64,000 bases of DNA from DASQMT01 sp963835735 (GCA_963835735.1 CAWIGP010000008.1:69687-133686), one strand, 5' to 3'. Positions 8,413 through 18,118 are shown, counted from the first letter of the stretch. Made by a program: numbers and translations. Notes: a model not told the origin generated them from the sequence alone.

Positions 8413-9843
8413 TCATCCTTTCGCGAGCTCGAGTCGGAGCGTGTAGCCGCGGACGTCTGTGCCGTCGACGGAGTCGGCCACCCTGGCCGCCTGGTCGGCC
8501 GGCACCTCGAACAGCATGAACTGCTCCAGCAGGCGCACGTTGCGGATCGCCTCGCCGTCCAGCCCGGTGGCGGCAACCGCCGAGATGAGGTCGGACTCGG
8601 CGAGGCCCGCGGCGCGGCCCCCGGAGGCGATCAGCTTGCGGAAGGCGCCGTCGCCGTTGACCGCCGCGGCCGCGTCGTGCGGCTTGCGGTGGCGGCGCGG
8701 GCGGCGTTCTTGCACCTTCGCCGGGCCGACGTGCGCGCCCTCCGCCCATGGCGAGATGCGCGTGTTGGCGTTCTTCTCGATCGCGGCCAGTTCGCGCGCC
8801 TGGCGCGGCTCCACGAACGTGATCGCGCGACCGGAGCGCCCGACGCGGCCGGTGCGGCCGATCCGGTGCACGTAGACGTCGGGCGACGTCGGGATGTCGA
8901 AGTTGATGATGTGCGTGACGGTCGAGATGTCCAGCCCGCGCGCGGCGACGTCGGTGGCGACGAGGATCTGGACGCGTCCGCTCTTGAACGCGATCATCAC
9001 GCCGTCGCGGCCGCCCTGCGTCATGTCGCCGTGCAGCGCCTTCACGTTCATGCCGCGGTCGCGCAGCGTGCGGTAGAGCTGCTCGCAGCGGATCTTGGTG
9101 CGCACGAACACGATCGCCTGGGCGGGGCGCTCGGCCTCCAGCACGCGCGCGAGCGTCTCGGTCTTATCCGCCGCCTTGGTCTCGACGAAGAACTGCTCGA
9201 CGGTGTCGATCGTCAGCGTCGCGGACTTGACCTTGACCGTGACCGGGTCGTACAGGTGGCGCTGGGCGAGCGAGCGGATCTCGGCCGGCATCGTCGCGCT
9301 GAACAGCGCGGTCTGGCGGCCGTTCGGCGTCATGCCGAGGATCTTCTCGACGTCCTCGAGGAAGCCGAGGTCGAGCATCTCGTCGGCCTCGTCGAGCACG
9401 AGGTAGCGGCAGGAGAGCAGCGAGAGCGAATGGCGCGAGATCAGGTCGAGCACGCGCCCGACCGTGCCGACGACGATCTGGGCGCCCTGCTTGAGCTGGG
9501 CCTGCTGGGTGCGGATCGGCGCGCCGCCGAACACCGCGACGGGGTCGACGCCGCGGTACTTGCCGTACGTCCGCAGCGCCTGCGTCACCTGGATGCACAG
9601 CTCGCGCGTCGGCGTGAGCACGAGCGCCTGGGTGTCGGGATCCTCGGGGTCGACGAAGTCGAGCATCGGCAGCCCGAACGCGGCGGTCTTGCCGGTGCCG
9701 GTCTGCGCCTGGCCGATCACGTCGCGGCCGGCAAGCAGCTCCGGGATCGCCTGCTCCTGGATCGGGCTCGGAGACTCGTAGCCGACGTCGCGGAGGGCGG
9801 ACAGGACAGCGTCTGAGAGCCGAAGGTCGGCGAAGGAGGTCAT
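8413..9843 (-). CDS. DEAD-box ATP-dependent RNA helicase
   Basis: 476 residues. The Q motif is followed by motif I (AQTGTGKTAAFGLP), Ia (TPTRELCIQV), II (VLDEADEML), III (FSATMPAEI), then the second RecA domain with VATDVAARGLD and YVHRIGRTGRVGRSG. The last 75 residues (GAFRKLIASGGRAAG to ADSVDGTDVRGY) resemble the DbpA/CsdA RNA-binding domain, which suggests a role in ribosome assembly or cold-shock RNA remodelling. The basic linker EERRPRRHRKPH lies between. The cyclophilin gene follows directly. Confidence 0.93.
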   Translation of the reverse strand: MTSFADLRLSDAVLSALRDVGYESPSPIQEQAIPELLAGRDVIGQAQTGTGKTAAFGLPMLDFVDPEDPDTQALVLTPTRELCIQVTQALRTYGKYRGVDPVAVFGGAPIRTQQAQLKQGAQIVVGTVGRVLDLISRHSLSLLSCRYLVLDEADEMLDLGFLEDVEKILGMTPNGRQTALFSATMPAEIRSLAQRHLYDPVTVKVKSATLTIDTVEQFFVETKAADKTETLARVLEAERPAQAIVFVRTKIRCEQLYRTLRDRGMNVKALHGDMTQGGRDGVMIAFKSGRVQILVATDVAARGLDISTVTHIINFDIPTSPDVYVHRIGRTGRVGRSGRAITFVEPRQARELAAIEKNANTRISPWAEGAHVGPAKVQERRPRRHRKPHDAAAAVNGDGAFRKLIASGGRAAGLAESDLISAVAATGLDGEAIRNVRLLEQFMLFEVPADQAARVADSVDGTDVRGYTLRLELAKG

Positions 9844-9942
9844 GCGCGGCCCAGAGCTTAGAACGCTCCTAGTACTGATTCCCTCTCGGTGGTGTGGTCA
9901 ACACGAACGAATGATCGAAGGTCCTCCGCTAGCTTGCGGCGC

Positions 9943-10929
9943 ATGACAGAAGACGCCATCGTCGTCGAGGGGCTCAAGAAGTCCTACGGCTCGGTAAACG
10001 CCCTCCAGGGCGTCGACTTCGCCGCGCCTACGGGCACGGTGCTCGGCCTCCTCGGCCCCAACGGCGCCGGGAAGACCACAGCGGTGCGGATCCTTGCGAC
10101 GCTGCTGGAGGCCGACGAGGGCACCGCGCGCGTCATGGGCCTCGACGTCAAGCGCGACGCGGCCGCCCTGCGGGCCAAGATCGGGCTCGCCGGCCAGTAC
10201 GCGGCCATCGACGAGAACCTGACCGGCTTCGAGAACCTCGAGATGGTCGGCCAGCTCTACCACATGCCACGCGCCGACGCGCGCTCACGCGCGGACGATC
10301 TGCTGGAGCGCTTCGACCTCAGCGACGCGGCGAAGCGGCCCGCGAAGACGTACTCCGGCGGCATGCGGCGCCGGCTCGACCTCGCCGCCGCGCTCGTGTT
10401 CCGCCCGCCGGTGCTGTTCCTCGACGAGCCGACCACGGGACTCGACCCGCGCAGCCGGCTGCAGCTCTGGGAGACGATCGAGGGCCGCGTCGCGGCCGGC
10501 ACGACCGTGCTGCTGACGACCCAGTATCTCGACGAGGCCGACCGTCTCGCCGACAGCATCGTCGTGATCGACCACGGCGGCGTAATCGCCGAGGGCACGG
10601 CTGACGAGCTGAAGGCCCAGATCGGCGGCGAGCGGCTCGACGTCGTGCTCGAGGACACCGCGGACGCGGAGCGCGCGGTGACGGTGCTGGCGGAGATGTG
10701 CATCGAGCGTCCGACGGTCGAGGGCAACACCGTCAGCGCGCCTGTGCGCACGCACCGCGGCATGATCGCCGAGGTCGTGCGCCGGCTCGACGGGATCGGC
10801 ATCGGGATCGACGACATCTCCCTGCACCGGCCGACGCTGGACGACGTGTTCATCTCGCTCACCGGCCACGCCGCCGCGGACGAGCCGAGCGGCACCGAGC
10901 TCAAGATCCCGGAGGAGGCCAGCGCATGA
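9943..10929 (+). CDS. ABC transporter ATP-binding protein, DrrA family
   Basis: 328 residues. Walker A is GLLGPNGAGKTT, the signature is YSGGMRRRLDLA, and Walker B is VLFLDEPTTGLDP, with the H-loop region replaced by TTQYLDEADRLAD, typical of the daunorubicin-resistance (DrrA) family. A C-terminal extension (THRGMIAEVVRRL to TLDDVFISLTG) matches the DrrA regulatory tail. The ATG at 9943 gives the usual MTEDAIVVEGLKKSYG N-terminus; an upstream in-frame ATG at 9889 is unlikely. The stop overlaps the permease start (ATGA). Together they should export a hydrophobic compound. Confidence 0.92.
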   Translation: MTEDAIVVEGLKKSYGSVNALQGVDFAAPTGTVLGLLGPNGAGKTTAVRILATLLEADEGTARVMGLDVKRDAAALRAKIGLAGQYAAIDENLTGFENLEMVGQLYHMPRADARSRADDLLERFDLSDAAKRPAKTYSGGMRRRLDLAAALVFRPPVLFLDEPTTGLDPRSRLQLWETIEGRVAAGTTVLLTTQYLDEADRLADSIVVIDHGGVIAEGTADELKAQIGGERLDVVLEDTADAERAVTVLAEMCIERPTVEGNTVSAPVRTHRGMIAEVVRRLDGIGIGIDDISLHRPTLDDVFISLTGHAAADEPSGTELKIPEEASA

Positions 10930-11702
10930 GCACGCTCGCACTATCGGTCTCGGACACACTGGTGCTCGCGCGCCGCAACCTGATGCGGATCCCGCGCCAG
11001 CCGGACCTGCTGATCGCCTACACGATCCAGCCGGTGATGTTCGTGCTGCTGTTCGTCTACGTGTTCGGCGGCGCGATCAGCACGCCGGGCTTCGACTACG
11101 TCGACTTCCTGATGCCGGGCATCATCGTCCAGTCGATCGCGTTCGGCGGGTTCGTGACCGCGCTCGGCCTGTCCGAGGACGTGCAGAAGGGTCTGATCGA
11201 CCGCTTCCGCTCGCTGCCAATGTCGCGCGCAGCCGTGCTCGCCGGCCGGACGTTCTCCGACATCGTCCTGAACTGCCTGTCGCTCGTCGTGCTGCTCGCG
11301 GTCGGCTTCGCGGCCGGGTTCAACTTCATCGACTCCAGCGTCGGCCAGGTCGTGCTCGGGCTCGTGCTGTTGCTGCTGATGGGCTACGCGTTCTCGTGGA
11401 TCTTCGCGCTCGTCGGGCTGTTCTCGTCGTCGCCGGAGACCGCGAACTCGATCGGCTTCACGCTGATCTTCCCGCTCACGTTCGCGTCGTCGGTGTTCGT
11501 GCCGGCGGCCTCGATGCCCGACGGGCTGCGGCAGTTCGCCGAGGCCAACCCGTTCACGACATGGTCGGACGCGATTCGCTCGCTGTGGATCGGTACGCCG
11601 GCCAACAGCGACGTGTGGATGTCGTTCGTCTGGTGCTTCGCGCTGATCGCGATCTTCGCGCCACTCGCCGTGTCGCGCTACCGCAAGGTGGCCGCGAAGT
11701 AG
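10926..11702 (+). CDS. ABC-2 type permease, DrrB family
   Basis: 258 residues with six predicted membrane helices and the ABC-2 membrane signature region (GFTLIFPLTFASSVFVPAASMP), followed by FAEANPFTTWSDAIRSLW, as in DrrB/OleC permeases. The start ATG overlaps the stop of the ATPase gene. One ATPase and one permease make a complete half-transporter pair that would work as a dimer in the cytoplasmic membrane. The exported compound is unknown. The flavin oxidoreductase gene begins four bases downstream and may be on the same transcript. Confidence 0.92.
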   Translation: MSTLALSVSDTLVLARRNLMRIPRQPDLLIAYTIQPVMFVLLFVYVFGGAISTPGFDYVDFLMPGIIVQSIAFGGFVTALGLSEDVQKGLIDRFRSLPMSRAAVLAGRTFSDIVLNCLSLVVLLAVGFAAGFNFIDSSVGQVVLGLVLLLLMGYAFSWIFALVGLFSSSPETANSIGFTLIFPLTFASSVFVPAASMPDGLRQFAEANPFTTWSDAIRSLWIGTPANSDVWMSFVWCFALIAIFAPLAVSRYRKVAAK

Positions 11703-11706
11703 CTCG

Positions 11707-12642
11707 ATGACGCGGCTCGGGGTCATGCTGGCCCGCGAGGTCGCGCCGGCGGACGTGCGAGCGTTCGCCGGCGCGGTCGACGCGGCCGGCTACGACGAGC
11801 TGTGGGTGGTCGAGGACTGCTTCTACACGGGCGGCGTCTCGACCGCGGCGCTCGCGCTCGGCGCGAGCGAGCGGGTCCACGTCGGCATCGGGATCCTCCC
11901 GGCGGTGCTGCGCAACCGAGCGCTCGGAGCGATGGAGCTGGCGACGCTCGCCGGCGCGTACCCGGGCCGGCTGACGGCGGGCTTCGGGCCCGGCGTCGCC
12001 GCCTGGATGCGGCAGGTCGGCGCGTACCCGCCTTCGCCGCTGGCCGCGCTCGAGGTCACGCTGCGCGACACGAAGGCGCTGCTGGCCGGCGACACCGTCA
12101 CCCGCGACGGCCTCAGCGACGTCCGGCTCGAGTTCCCGCCCGCATCGCCGCCCTCGCTGCTCGCCGGCCTGACCGGCCCGAAGGGCCTGGCGATGGCGGG
12201 CCGCGTGGCCGACGGCGCGATCCTGTCGGAGGGGTCGTCGCCGCGGTTCGTGGAGCGCGCGCGGGAGCAGCTGCGCGAGGCCCGGACCGCGCCCGGCGAG
12301 CCGCGCCTGGTCGCTTACGCGTGGCTCAGCGTCGACCCGGACGGCGACCGCGCGCGCGACGCCCTCCGCGCCGAGCTCGCCGGCTGGATCACGCGCCGCC
12401 GCGAGCGGGCACAGCTCAAGGCCGCGAGCTTCGCGGCGACGCTGCCGGACGAGGTGGCGCCCGAGCGGGTCGAGGACGCGTGGATCGACGAGATCGCCGT
12501 CGCCGGCACGCCGGACGACTGCCGCGCGGCGGTGCAGCGGCTCGCCGCGGCGGGCGCCGACACCGTCGTCCTGATCGCGCGCAGCGACGCCGAGCGCCAG
12601 CTCGCGCTCGTCCCGCCGTCGCTGCTGCGCGAACCTGGTTGA
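11707..12642 (+). CDS. LLM-class flavin-dependent oxidoreductase
   Basis: 311 residues of the luciferase-like monooxygenase superfamily (F420- or FMN-dependent TIM barrels). Indicators are DAAGYDELWVVEDCFYTGG, the GIGILPAVLRNRALGAMELATLA segment and GPKGLAMAGRVADGAILSEG. Actinobacterial members often use F420, as in 5,10-methylenetetrahydromethanopterin reductase-like proteins. The start follows the permease stop by four bases, so an operon with the DrrAB-like exporter is likely. The gene is followed by a composite palindromic element at 12692-12866. The substrate is unknown. Confidence 0.85.
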   Translation: MTRLGVMLAREVAPADVRAFAGAVDAAGYDELWVVEDCFYTGGVSTAALALGASERVHVGIGILPAVLRNRALGAMELATLAGAYPGRLTAGFGPGVAAWMRQVGAYPPSPLAALEVTLRDTKALLAGDTVTRDGLSDVRLEFPPASPPSLLAGLTGPKGLAMAGRVADGAILSEGSSPRFVERAREQLREARTAPGEPRLVAYAWLSVDPDGDRARDALRAELAGWITRRRERAQLKAASFAATLPDEVAPERVEDAWIDEIAVAGTPDDCRAAVQRLAAAGADTVVLIARSDAERQLALVPPSLLREPG

Positions 12643-12691
12643 AGGAGCGCTCTGCTGGCGGCGGCGGGCGCGTTGCGTCGCCGGTGGGCTC

Positions 12692-12866
12692 GGCGCCGGT
12701 GAACGGCGGGCTTTGAAGGAGCGGGATCGACGTGGGGCGGGTGACCTCGCCGGCGTCCCGCGCGGCATGCGGGGCGCTTTAGGGTCGATATTGCGACCTC
12801 AAGGCGCCCCACGTGAGCGAGGCCACAATCCGGGCCTCCCCTCAAAGCCGCCGTTCCGCCGGCGCC
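12692..12866. repeat. Composite palindromic intergenic element, copy 1
   Basis: This lies between two convergent genes (the gap is 12643-12907). An inner hairpin has 17-base arms at 12771-12787 and 12794-12810 (GGGGCGCTTTAGGGTCG against CGACCTCAAGGCGCCCC, 14 of 17 paired, six-base loop). Around it, outer arms at 12692-12729 and 12835-12866 pair through GAACGGCGG and CTTTGA motifs. The same outer and inner motifs recur at 48334-48708. The placement suggests a bidirectional terminator or a REP/BIME-like mobile repeat; neither can be shown from one window. Confidence 0.75.
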
Positions 12867-12907
12867 CTACGAGCGCAACCGAGCAGGCGCGAGGCGTCGG
12901 GTTGGCG

Positions 12908-13885
12908 CTAGCGCGCCGGATCGAGCACGAGCTTGCCGGAGGTCCGCCGAGCCTCGAGGTCCTCGTGCGCGCGGCGCACCTCCGAGAGCGGATAGGTCGC
13001 GCCCTCGACGACGCGCAGCTCGCCGGCGGCGACGCGCGCGAAGAGATCCTGGAGCGGCGCGTCGATCATCTCCGCCGGCTTGCGCAGGCAGTGCATCAGC
13101 CAGAAGCCGATGACAGCGTGGCTCCGGCGCAGCAGCGCGCCGGAGCCGAACGTGTTCTGCTCGAGCGTCGCGATGCCGTAGATGACGAGGCGGCCGAACG
13201 GCGCGAGCGCCGCGAGGCCCGCTTCGCCGACGCGCCCGCCGGCCATGTCGAGCACGACGTCGACGCGGTCGCCGAGGTTGGCCTCGATGAGCGCGTCGGC
13301 CAGGTCCTCGCGCGTGACGTCGACGGCGGCGTCAGCGCCGAGCTCCAGCGCGAGCTCGCGCTTGCGCTCGCTCGACGCGGTCGCGATCACGCGACCGGCT
13401 CCGAACGACCTGGCGAGCTGCACGGCGAGCGAGCCGACGCCGCCGGCCGCCGCGTGCACGACGACGCTCTCGCCGGGCGCGAGGTGCGCCGACGTGCGGT
13501 ACAGGTGCCACGCGGTCAGGCCCTGGATCAGCAACGCGAGCGCGGTCGCGTCGCTCACGCCGTCGGCGATCGGGAACGTCGCGGCGGCCGGCGCGGCGAC
13601 GTACTCGGCGTACCCGCCGGTGCCGACGAGCGAGACGACGCGCTGTCCCGCGCTGAAGCCCGCGCCGTCGCGCTCGACCACGCCGGCGACCTCGGCTCCC
13701 GGGGTCAGCGGGAGCTCGTAGCGGGCGAGGTAGGAGTTCTCGCGCGTATGCGTGTCGGCGAAGTTGACGCCCGCGCTCGTGACGCGGACGAGGACGTGAT
13801 GCTCGTCGAGCTCCGGCAGCGGCGCGTCCTCGACCAGCTCGAGGACCTCGGGGCCGCCGAACTCGGTGATCCTGATGGCGCGCAT
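12908..13885 (-). CDS. Zinc-independent MDR-family NADPH:quinone reductase-like protein
   Basis: 325 residues. The N-terminal GroES-like fold has GVNFADTHTRENSY and ELPLTPGAEVAGVVE. The Rossmann domain has VVHAAAGGVGSLAVQLARSFGA with the AAxGGVG dinucleotide motif. The zinc ligands of alcohol dehydrogenases are missing, which fits the quinone oxidoreductase (Qor) branch that reduces quinones or enones with NADPH. It converges with the flavin oxidoreductase across the palindromic element and is divergent from the PfkB kinase. The natural substrate is not evident. Confidence 0.88.
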   Translation of the reverse strand: MRAIRITEFGGPEVLELVEDAPLPELDEHHVLVRVTSAGVNFADTHTRENSYLARYELPLTPGAEVAGVVERDGAGFSAGQRVVSLVGTGGYAEYVAAPAAATFPIADGVSDATALALLIQGLTAWHLYRTSAHLAPGESVVVHAAAGGVGSLAVQLARSFGAGRVIATASSERKRELALELGADAAVDVTREDLADALIEANLGDRVDVVLDMAGGRVGEAGLAALAPFGRLVIYGIATLEQNTFGSGALLRRSHAVIGFWLMHCLRKPAEMIDAPLQDLFARVAAGELRVVEGATYPLSEVRRAHEDLEARRTSGKLVLDPAR

Positions 13886-13926
13886 GCGCGGAAAGGTAGG
13901 CCCTTCGCTAGCCTCACGCGCCGCCT

Positions 13927-14832
13927 ATGACGCTAACCGTGGTCGGATCCATCGCGTTCGACGCCGTCGAGACCCCGTCCGGGAGCCGCGACCGGCTGCT
14001 CGGCGGCTCGGCCGTCCACTTCGCGATCGCCTCCTCGCAGTTCGTGCCGACCCGCATCGTCGGCCCGGTCGGGGACGACTTCGGCGAGCAGGAGTACGCG
14101 ATCCTGCACCGCCGCGGCGTGATCACCGACGACGTGGAGCACGTCGCCGGGGGCAAGACGTTCTTCTGGGCCGGCCGCTACCACCGCGACATCAACCATC
14201 GCGACACGCTGCAGACCGACCTCAACGTGTTCGAGGACTTCCGGCCGAAGCTGTCGCAGGCATCGCGCGACGCCGAAGTGCTGTTCCTCGCGAACATCCA
14301 GCCGGACCTCCAGCTCGAGGTGCGCGAGCAGTGCCGCGGGGCGCACTACGTCGCGATGGACTCGATGAACCTGTGGATCGACATCGCTCACGAGTCGCTC
14401 CTGAAGACGATCGCGCGCGTCGACTGCCTGGTGCTCAACGACTCCGAGCTCAAGCAGCTCACCGACGAGCCCAACCTGATCCGCGCCGCTCACCGCGCGC
14501 TCGACCTCGGTCCGCGCGCCGTGATCGCCAAGCAGGGCGAGTACGGCTCAGCGATGATCACGCGCGACGCGTTCTTCGGTCTGAGCTCGTACCCGACGAC
14601 AGACATCGTCGAGCCGACGGGGGCCGGCGACACGTTCGCGGGCGGCCTGATGGGCTACCTCGCCGCTCACGACGGCGACGCCGACGATGCCACGCTGCGC
14701 CGCGCGATGGCCTACGGCACGGCATGCGCATCGTTCAACGTCGAGGGCTTCGGCTCCGAGCGCCTGTACGAGCTCGAGCGCGCCGAGATCGATGCGCGCG
14801 TGGCGGAGCTCGAGCGCAACAGCCGGCTGTAG
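13927..14832 (+). CDS. PfkB-family carbohydrate/nucleoside kinase
   Basis: 301 residues. The N-terminal pfkB signature region is GGSAVHFAIASSQFVPT, and the C-terminal motif VEPTGAGDTFAGGLMGYLA holds the anion hole and catalytic Asp. The order of motifs fits ribokinase-type sugar or nucleoside kinases. The motif GDDFGEQEYAILHRRGV is similar to adenosine kinase and ribokinase relatives. The ATG at 13927 lies just 41 bases from the divergent MDR reductase gene, so promoters must overlap. The substrate is not resolved by sequence alone. Confidence 0.87.
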   Translation: MTLTVVGSIAFDAVETPSGSRDRLLGGSAVHFAIASSQFVPTRIVGPVGDDFGEQEYAILHRRGVITDDVEHVAGGKTFFWAGRYHRDINHRDTLQTDLNVFEDFRPKLSQASRDAEVLFLANIQPDLQLEVREQCRGAHYVAMDSMNLWIDIAHESLLKTIARVDCLVLNDSELKQLTDEPNLIRAAHRALDLGPRAVIAKQGEYGSAMITRDAFFGLSSYPTTDIVEPTGAGDTFAGGLMGYLAAHDGDADDATLRRAMAYGTACASFNVEGFGSERLYELERAEIDARVAELERNSRL

Positions 14833-14837
14833 CTCTT

Positions 14838-14943
14838 CCGGCGACCTCCGCGTTGTTGGAGTGTGCCGCGGCGGGCGCCGTCCGGGCCTGCAAGGGCGTG
14901 GAGCGGGATGGGCGGGAGCCGCGGCGAACGGGGAGGTCGCCGG
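14838..14943. repeat. Long-spaced inverted repeat in intergenic region
   Basis: In the 224-base gap between the kinase (stop 14832) and the next small gene (start 15057), CCGGCGACCTCCGCG at 14838-14852 faces CGGGGAGGTCGCCGG at 14929-14943, 14 of 15 positions complementary, with 76 bases between. The interior contains GGAGCGGGAT and GCGGCGAACGG, which resemble pieces of the outer arms of the composite elements at 12692 and 48334. It may be a worn relative of that family or simply a GC-rich leader structure. I see no other feature in this gap. Confidence 0.45.
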
Positions 14944-15056
14944 TTGCGTTCGAGCTTGTGCCGAGCATCTTCCGTCGCGCCGCGCCCTGCGCACATCGGG
15001 GTGATCCCCCTACCGGGCCCTTGCCTCCGAGGGCCATCGGCGTAGCATCCGCCGCG

Positions 15057-15314
15057 ATGGAGTGGACGATGTTCTTCCTCTTCGTCGCGCTCAAGGTGCC
15101 GTTGCTGGCGCTCTGCTTCCTGGTGTGGTGGGCGATCCGGCAGGTGCCCGAGGACGACGAGCAGCCGGGCGGGAACGGCGGCGCCCGCCGGCGCCCGCAT
15201 CCGCACGCGCCGTTCCCACACGTGCCGCGCCGCGGCCCGCACGGCGATCCCGCCCCGGGATCGCCGCCGCGCGTCCGCCCGGCGACCGCGCGGGCGCGCG
15301 AGCTAGAGCGATAG
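15057..15314 (+). CDS. Small single-pass membrane protein, unknown function
   Basis: 85 residues. One hydrophobic helix covers about residues 4-27 (MFFLFVALKVPLLALCFLVW), followed by a charged, Pro-, Arg- and His-rich cytoplasmic or external tail (RRRPHPHAPFPHVPRRGPHG). I do not recognise a family. The ATG at 15057 is the only sensible start. It ends nine bases before the dCTP deaminase start on the same strand, so it may be the first gene of a short operon. Coding bias and the hydrophobic block support a real gene, though the tail is low in complexity. Confidence 0.6.
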   Translation: MEWTMFFLFVALKVPLLALCFLVWWAIRQVPEDDEQPGGNGGARRRPHPHAPFPHVPRRGPHGDPAPGSPPRVRPATARARELER

Positions 15315-15323
15315 CGTTCCGGC

Positions 15324-15902
15324 GTGCCCGCGCCCACATCCGTCCTCTCCGACGGCACGATCCGCCGCCTCGTCGAGGACGGCCGCGTCGTGATCGATCC
15401 GTGGGATCCGGCGATGGTCCAGCCGGCCTCCGTCGACCTGCGGCTCGGCGACTCGTTCCGCGTCTTCCACAACCACCGCGCCGCCGCGATCGACCTGCGC
15501 GACCCGCCGACGAACCTGACCGAGGAGGTGGTGATCGAGGGTGACGAGCCGTTCGTGATCCACCCCGGGGAGTTCGCGCTCGGGCGCACGCAGGAACACG
15601 TGGAGATCCCCGACGACGTCGTCGCGCGCATCGAGGGGAAATCCAGCCTCGGCCGGCTCGGGCTGATCGTGCACGCCACCGCCGGCTTCGTCGACCCCGG
15701 CTTCAAGGGCACGCTGACGCTGGAGATCACGAACCTCACGCGCGTCCCGATCAAGCTCTACACCGGCCTGCCGATCGCGCAGCTCTCGTTCATGACGCTC
15801 GACGCGCCCGCCGAGAACCCGTACGGCTCGCCCGAGCTCGGTTCGCACTACCAGGGCCAGACGGCCGCGACCGAGTCCCGTTACGGGCGGGCGGTCCGGT
15901 AG
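15324..15902 (+). CDS. dcd: dCTP deaminase (possibly bifunctional with dUTPase)
   Basis: 192 residues from a GTG. The trimeric dUTPase-like fold shows QPASVDLRLGDSFRVF, GKSSLGRLGL, HATAGFVDPGFKGTLTLEITN (with the catalytic Glu in TLE) and a C-terminal HYQGQTAATES lid. It deaminates dCTP to dUTP. The HATAGF sequence is like that of the actinobacterial and archaeal bifunctional enzymes that go on to dUMP, so bifunctionality is likely but inferred. It supplies dUMP for thymidylate synthesis. The small membrane protein gene at 15914 follows by 11 bases. Confidence 0.93.
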   Translation: MPAPTSVLSDGTIRRLVEDGRVVIDPWDPAMVQPASVDLRLGDSFRVFHNHRAAAIDLRDPPTNLTEEVVIEGDEPFVIHPGEFALGRTQEHVEIPDDVVARIEGKSSLGRLGLIVHATAGFVDPGFKGTLTLEITNLTRVPIKLYTGLPIAQLSFMTLDAPAENPYGSPELGSHYQGQTAATESRYGRAVR

Positions 15903-15913
15903 CTTTCCGCGCC

Positions 15914-16141
15914 ATGCTCGCGACGCTGATCGCCTTCGCCACGGAGGCCGCGGAGGAGGAGACCAGCAAGACAGCCTTCTACGTCCTGGGCAGCGTCGCG
16001 GCCGTCTGGGCGATCATCCTGTTCGCGGTCGGCATGCGCTCCGCGACGTTCCCGGGCTCCGCCGGAGCGCAGCGCGGGGTCATCGCGATCAGCGTGCTCG
16101 TCGTGATCGGGGCGATGGCCAGCGCAGTGCTGACCGCCTGA
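15914..16141 (+). CDS. Small two-helix membrane protein, unknown function
   Basis: 75 residues with two hydrophobic helices (about 20-41, AFYVLGSVAAVWAIILFAVG, and 53-74, GVIAISVLVVIGAMASAVL). A short acidic stretch (EAAEEETSK) precedes the first helix. No enzyme motif or known domain is visible. It lies between the dCTP deaminase and citrate synthase genes on the same strand with gaps of 11 and 24 bases, so it is probably part of the same transcript. The regular spacing and hydrophobic pattern argue that it is a real gene. Confidence 0.7.
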   Translation: MLATLIAFATEAAEEETSKTAFYVLGSVAAVWAIILFAVGMRSATFPGSAGAQRGVIAISVLVVIGAMASAVLTA

Positions 16142-16165
16142 GCTCCGCGGTGCCATAGTGCACGT

Positions 16166-17497
<1,332 letters not shown>

Positions 17498-17517
17498 CTC
17501 ACAGAAGCGCGCGGCAG

Positions 17518-17542
17518 CATCGGTTGTAATTTGCAACCGATG
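17518..17542. promoter_or_regulatory. 25-bp palindrome over the GNAT start codon
   Basis: CATCGGTTGTAA at 17518-17529 faces TTGCAACCGATG at 17531-17542 across one central base, with 11 of 12 positions complementary. The last three bases are the ATG of the acetyltransferase gene. No Shine-Dalgarno sequence precedes that ATG. TAATTT at 17527-17532, seven bases before the ATG, could be the -10 box of a leaderless transcript, which would put the dyad exactly on the promoter as an operator. It could also be a small hairpin hiding the start codon or ending the gltA transcript. Confidence 0.6.
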
Positions 17543-18070
17543 CTCGTAACGCTGAAAAACGGCACCCGCGTCCGGATCCGCCCGGTCGAGCCCGGCGACA
17601 AGCCGCGGCTCCAGCGTGGGCTGGGCCGGCTCAGCCCCGAGTCCGCCCGGCGCCGCTTCCTGGCCGCCAAGCCGGTCCTGTCGGCGGCAGAGCTGCGCTA
17701 CCTGACCGAGATCGACGGCGTCGAGCACCTGGCGCTGCTCGCGGTGCTCGCGGACGACCCCGACCAGGTCGCTGGCGTGGCCCGCTGCGTGCGGCTCGAG
17801 CCGGGGAGCGAGGTGGCCGAGTTCGCGATCGTGGTCGGCGACGGACTGCAGGGCGAGGGGCTCGGCACGGTGCTCACGGCGGCGCTCGCGGATGCCGCCT
17901 GCCGCGTCGGGATCCGGCGCTTCTCGGCCACCACGCTGGCCGAAAACGAGGCCGTCCAGCGGTTGCTCGACACGCTCGCCGCGCGGCTCGAGCAGCATGC
18001 CCAGTCCGGCGGCGTGGTGGAGCTGGTCGCCGAGCTGCCCGACTGCGGCTCCTTGCGCCTCGCCGCCTAA
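17540..18070 (+). CDS. GNAT-family N-acetyltransferase
   Basis: 176 residues from the ATG at 17540 (a TTG at 17531 is also in frame). The N-terminal RIRPVEPGDKPRLQRGLGRLS is typical of GNAT domains found alone or attached to acyl-CoA synthetase-like proteins (Pat family). The acetyl-CoA site is seen as EFAIVVGDGLQGEGLGTVLTA, the QxxGxG/A pyrophosphate loop in slightly changed form. Such proteins acetylate lysines or small amines. Its start codon lies in a near-perfect palindrome. It ends 11 bases from the convergent TetR gene. Confidence 0.8.
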   Translation: MLVTLKNGTRVRIRPVEPGDKPRLQRGLGRLSPESARRRFLAAKPVLSAAELRYLTEIDGVEHLALLAVLADDPDQVAGVARCVRLEPGSEVAEFAIVVGDGLQGEGLGTVLTAALADAACRVGIRRFSATTLAENEAVQRLLDTLAARLEQHAQSGGVVELVAELPDCGSLRLAA

Positions 18071-18118
18071 ACGCGGGACGTCAGGCCATGTCCCGGAGCC
18101 GCTCGAGGCCGTCGAGCA

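Noticed and set aside
9844..9942. GTGTGGTCAACAC partial dyad between the helicase and DrrA genes as an operator
   Set aside because: Short and imperfect, with no adjacent regulator gene.
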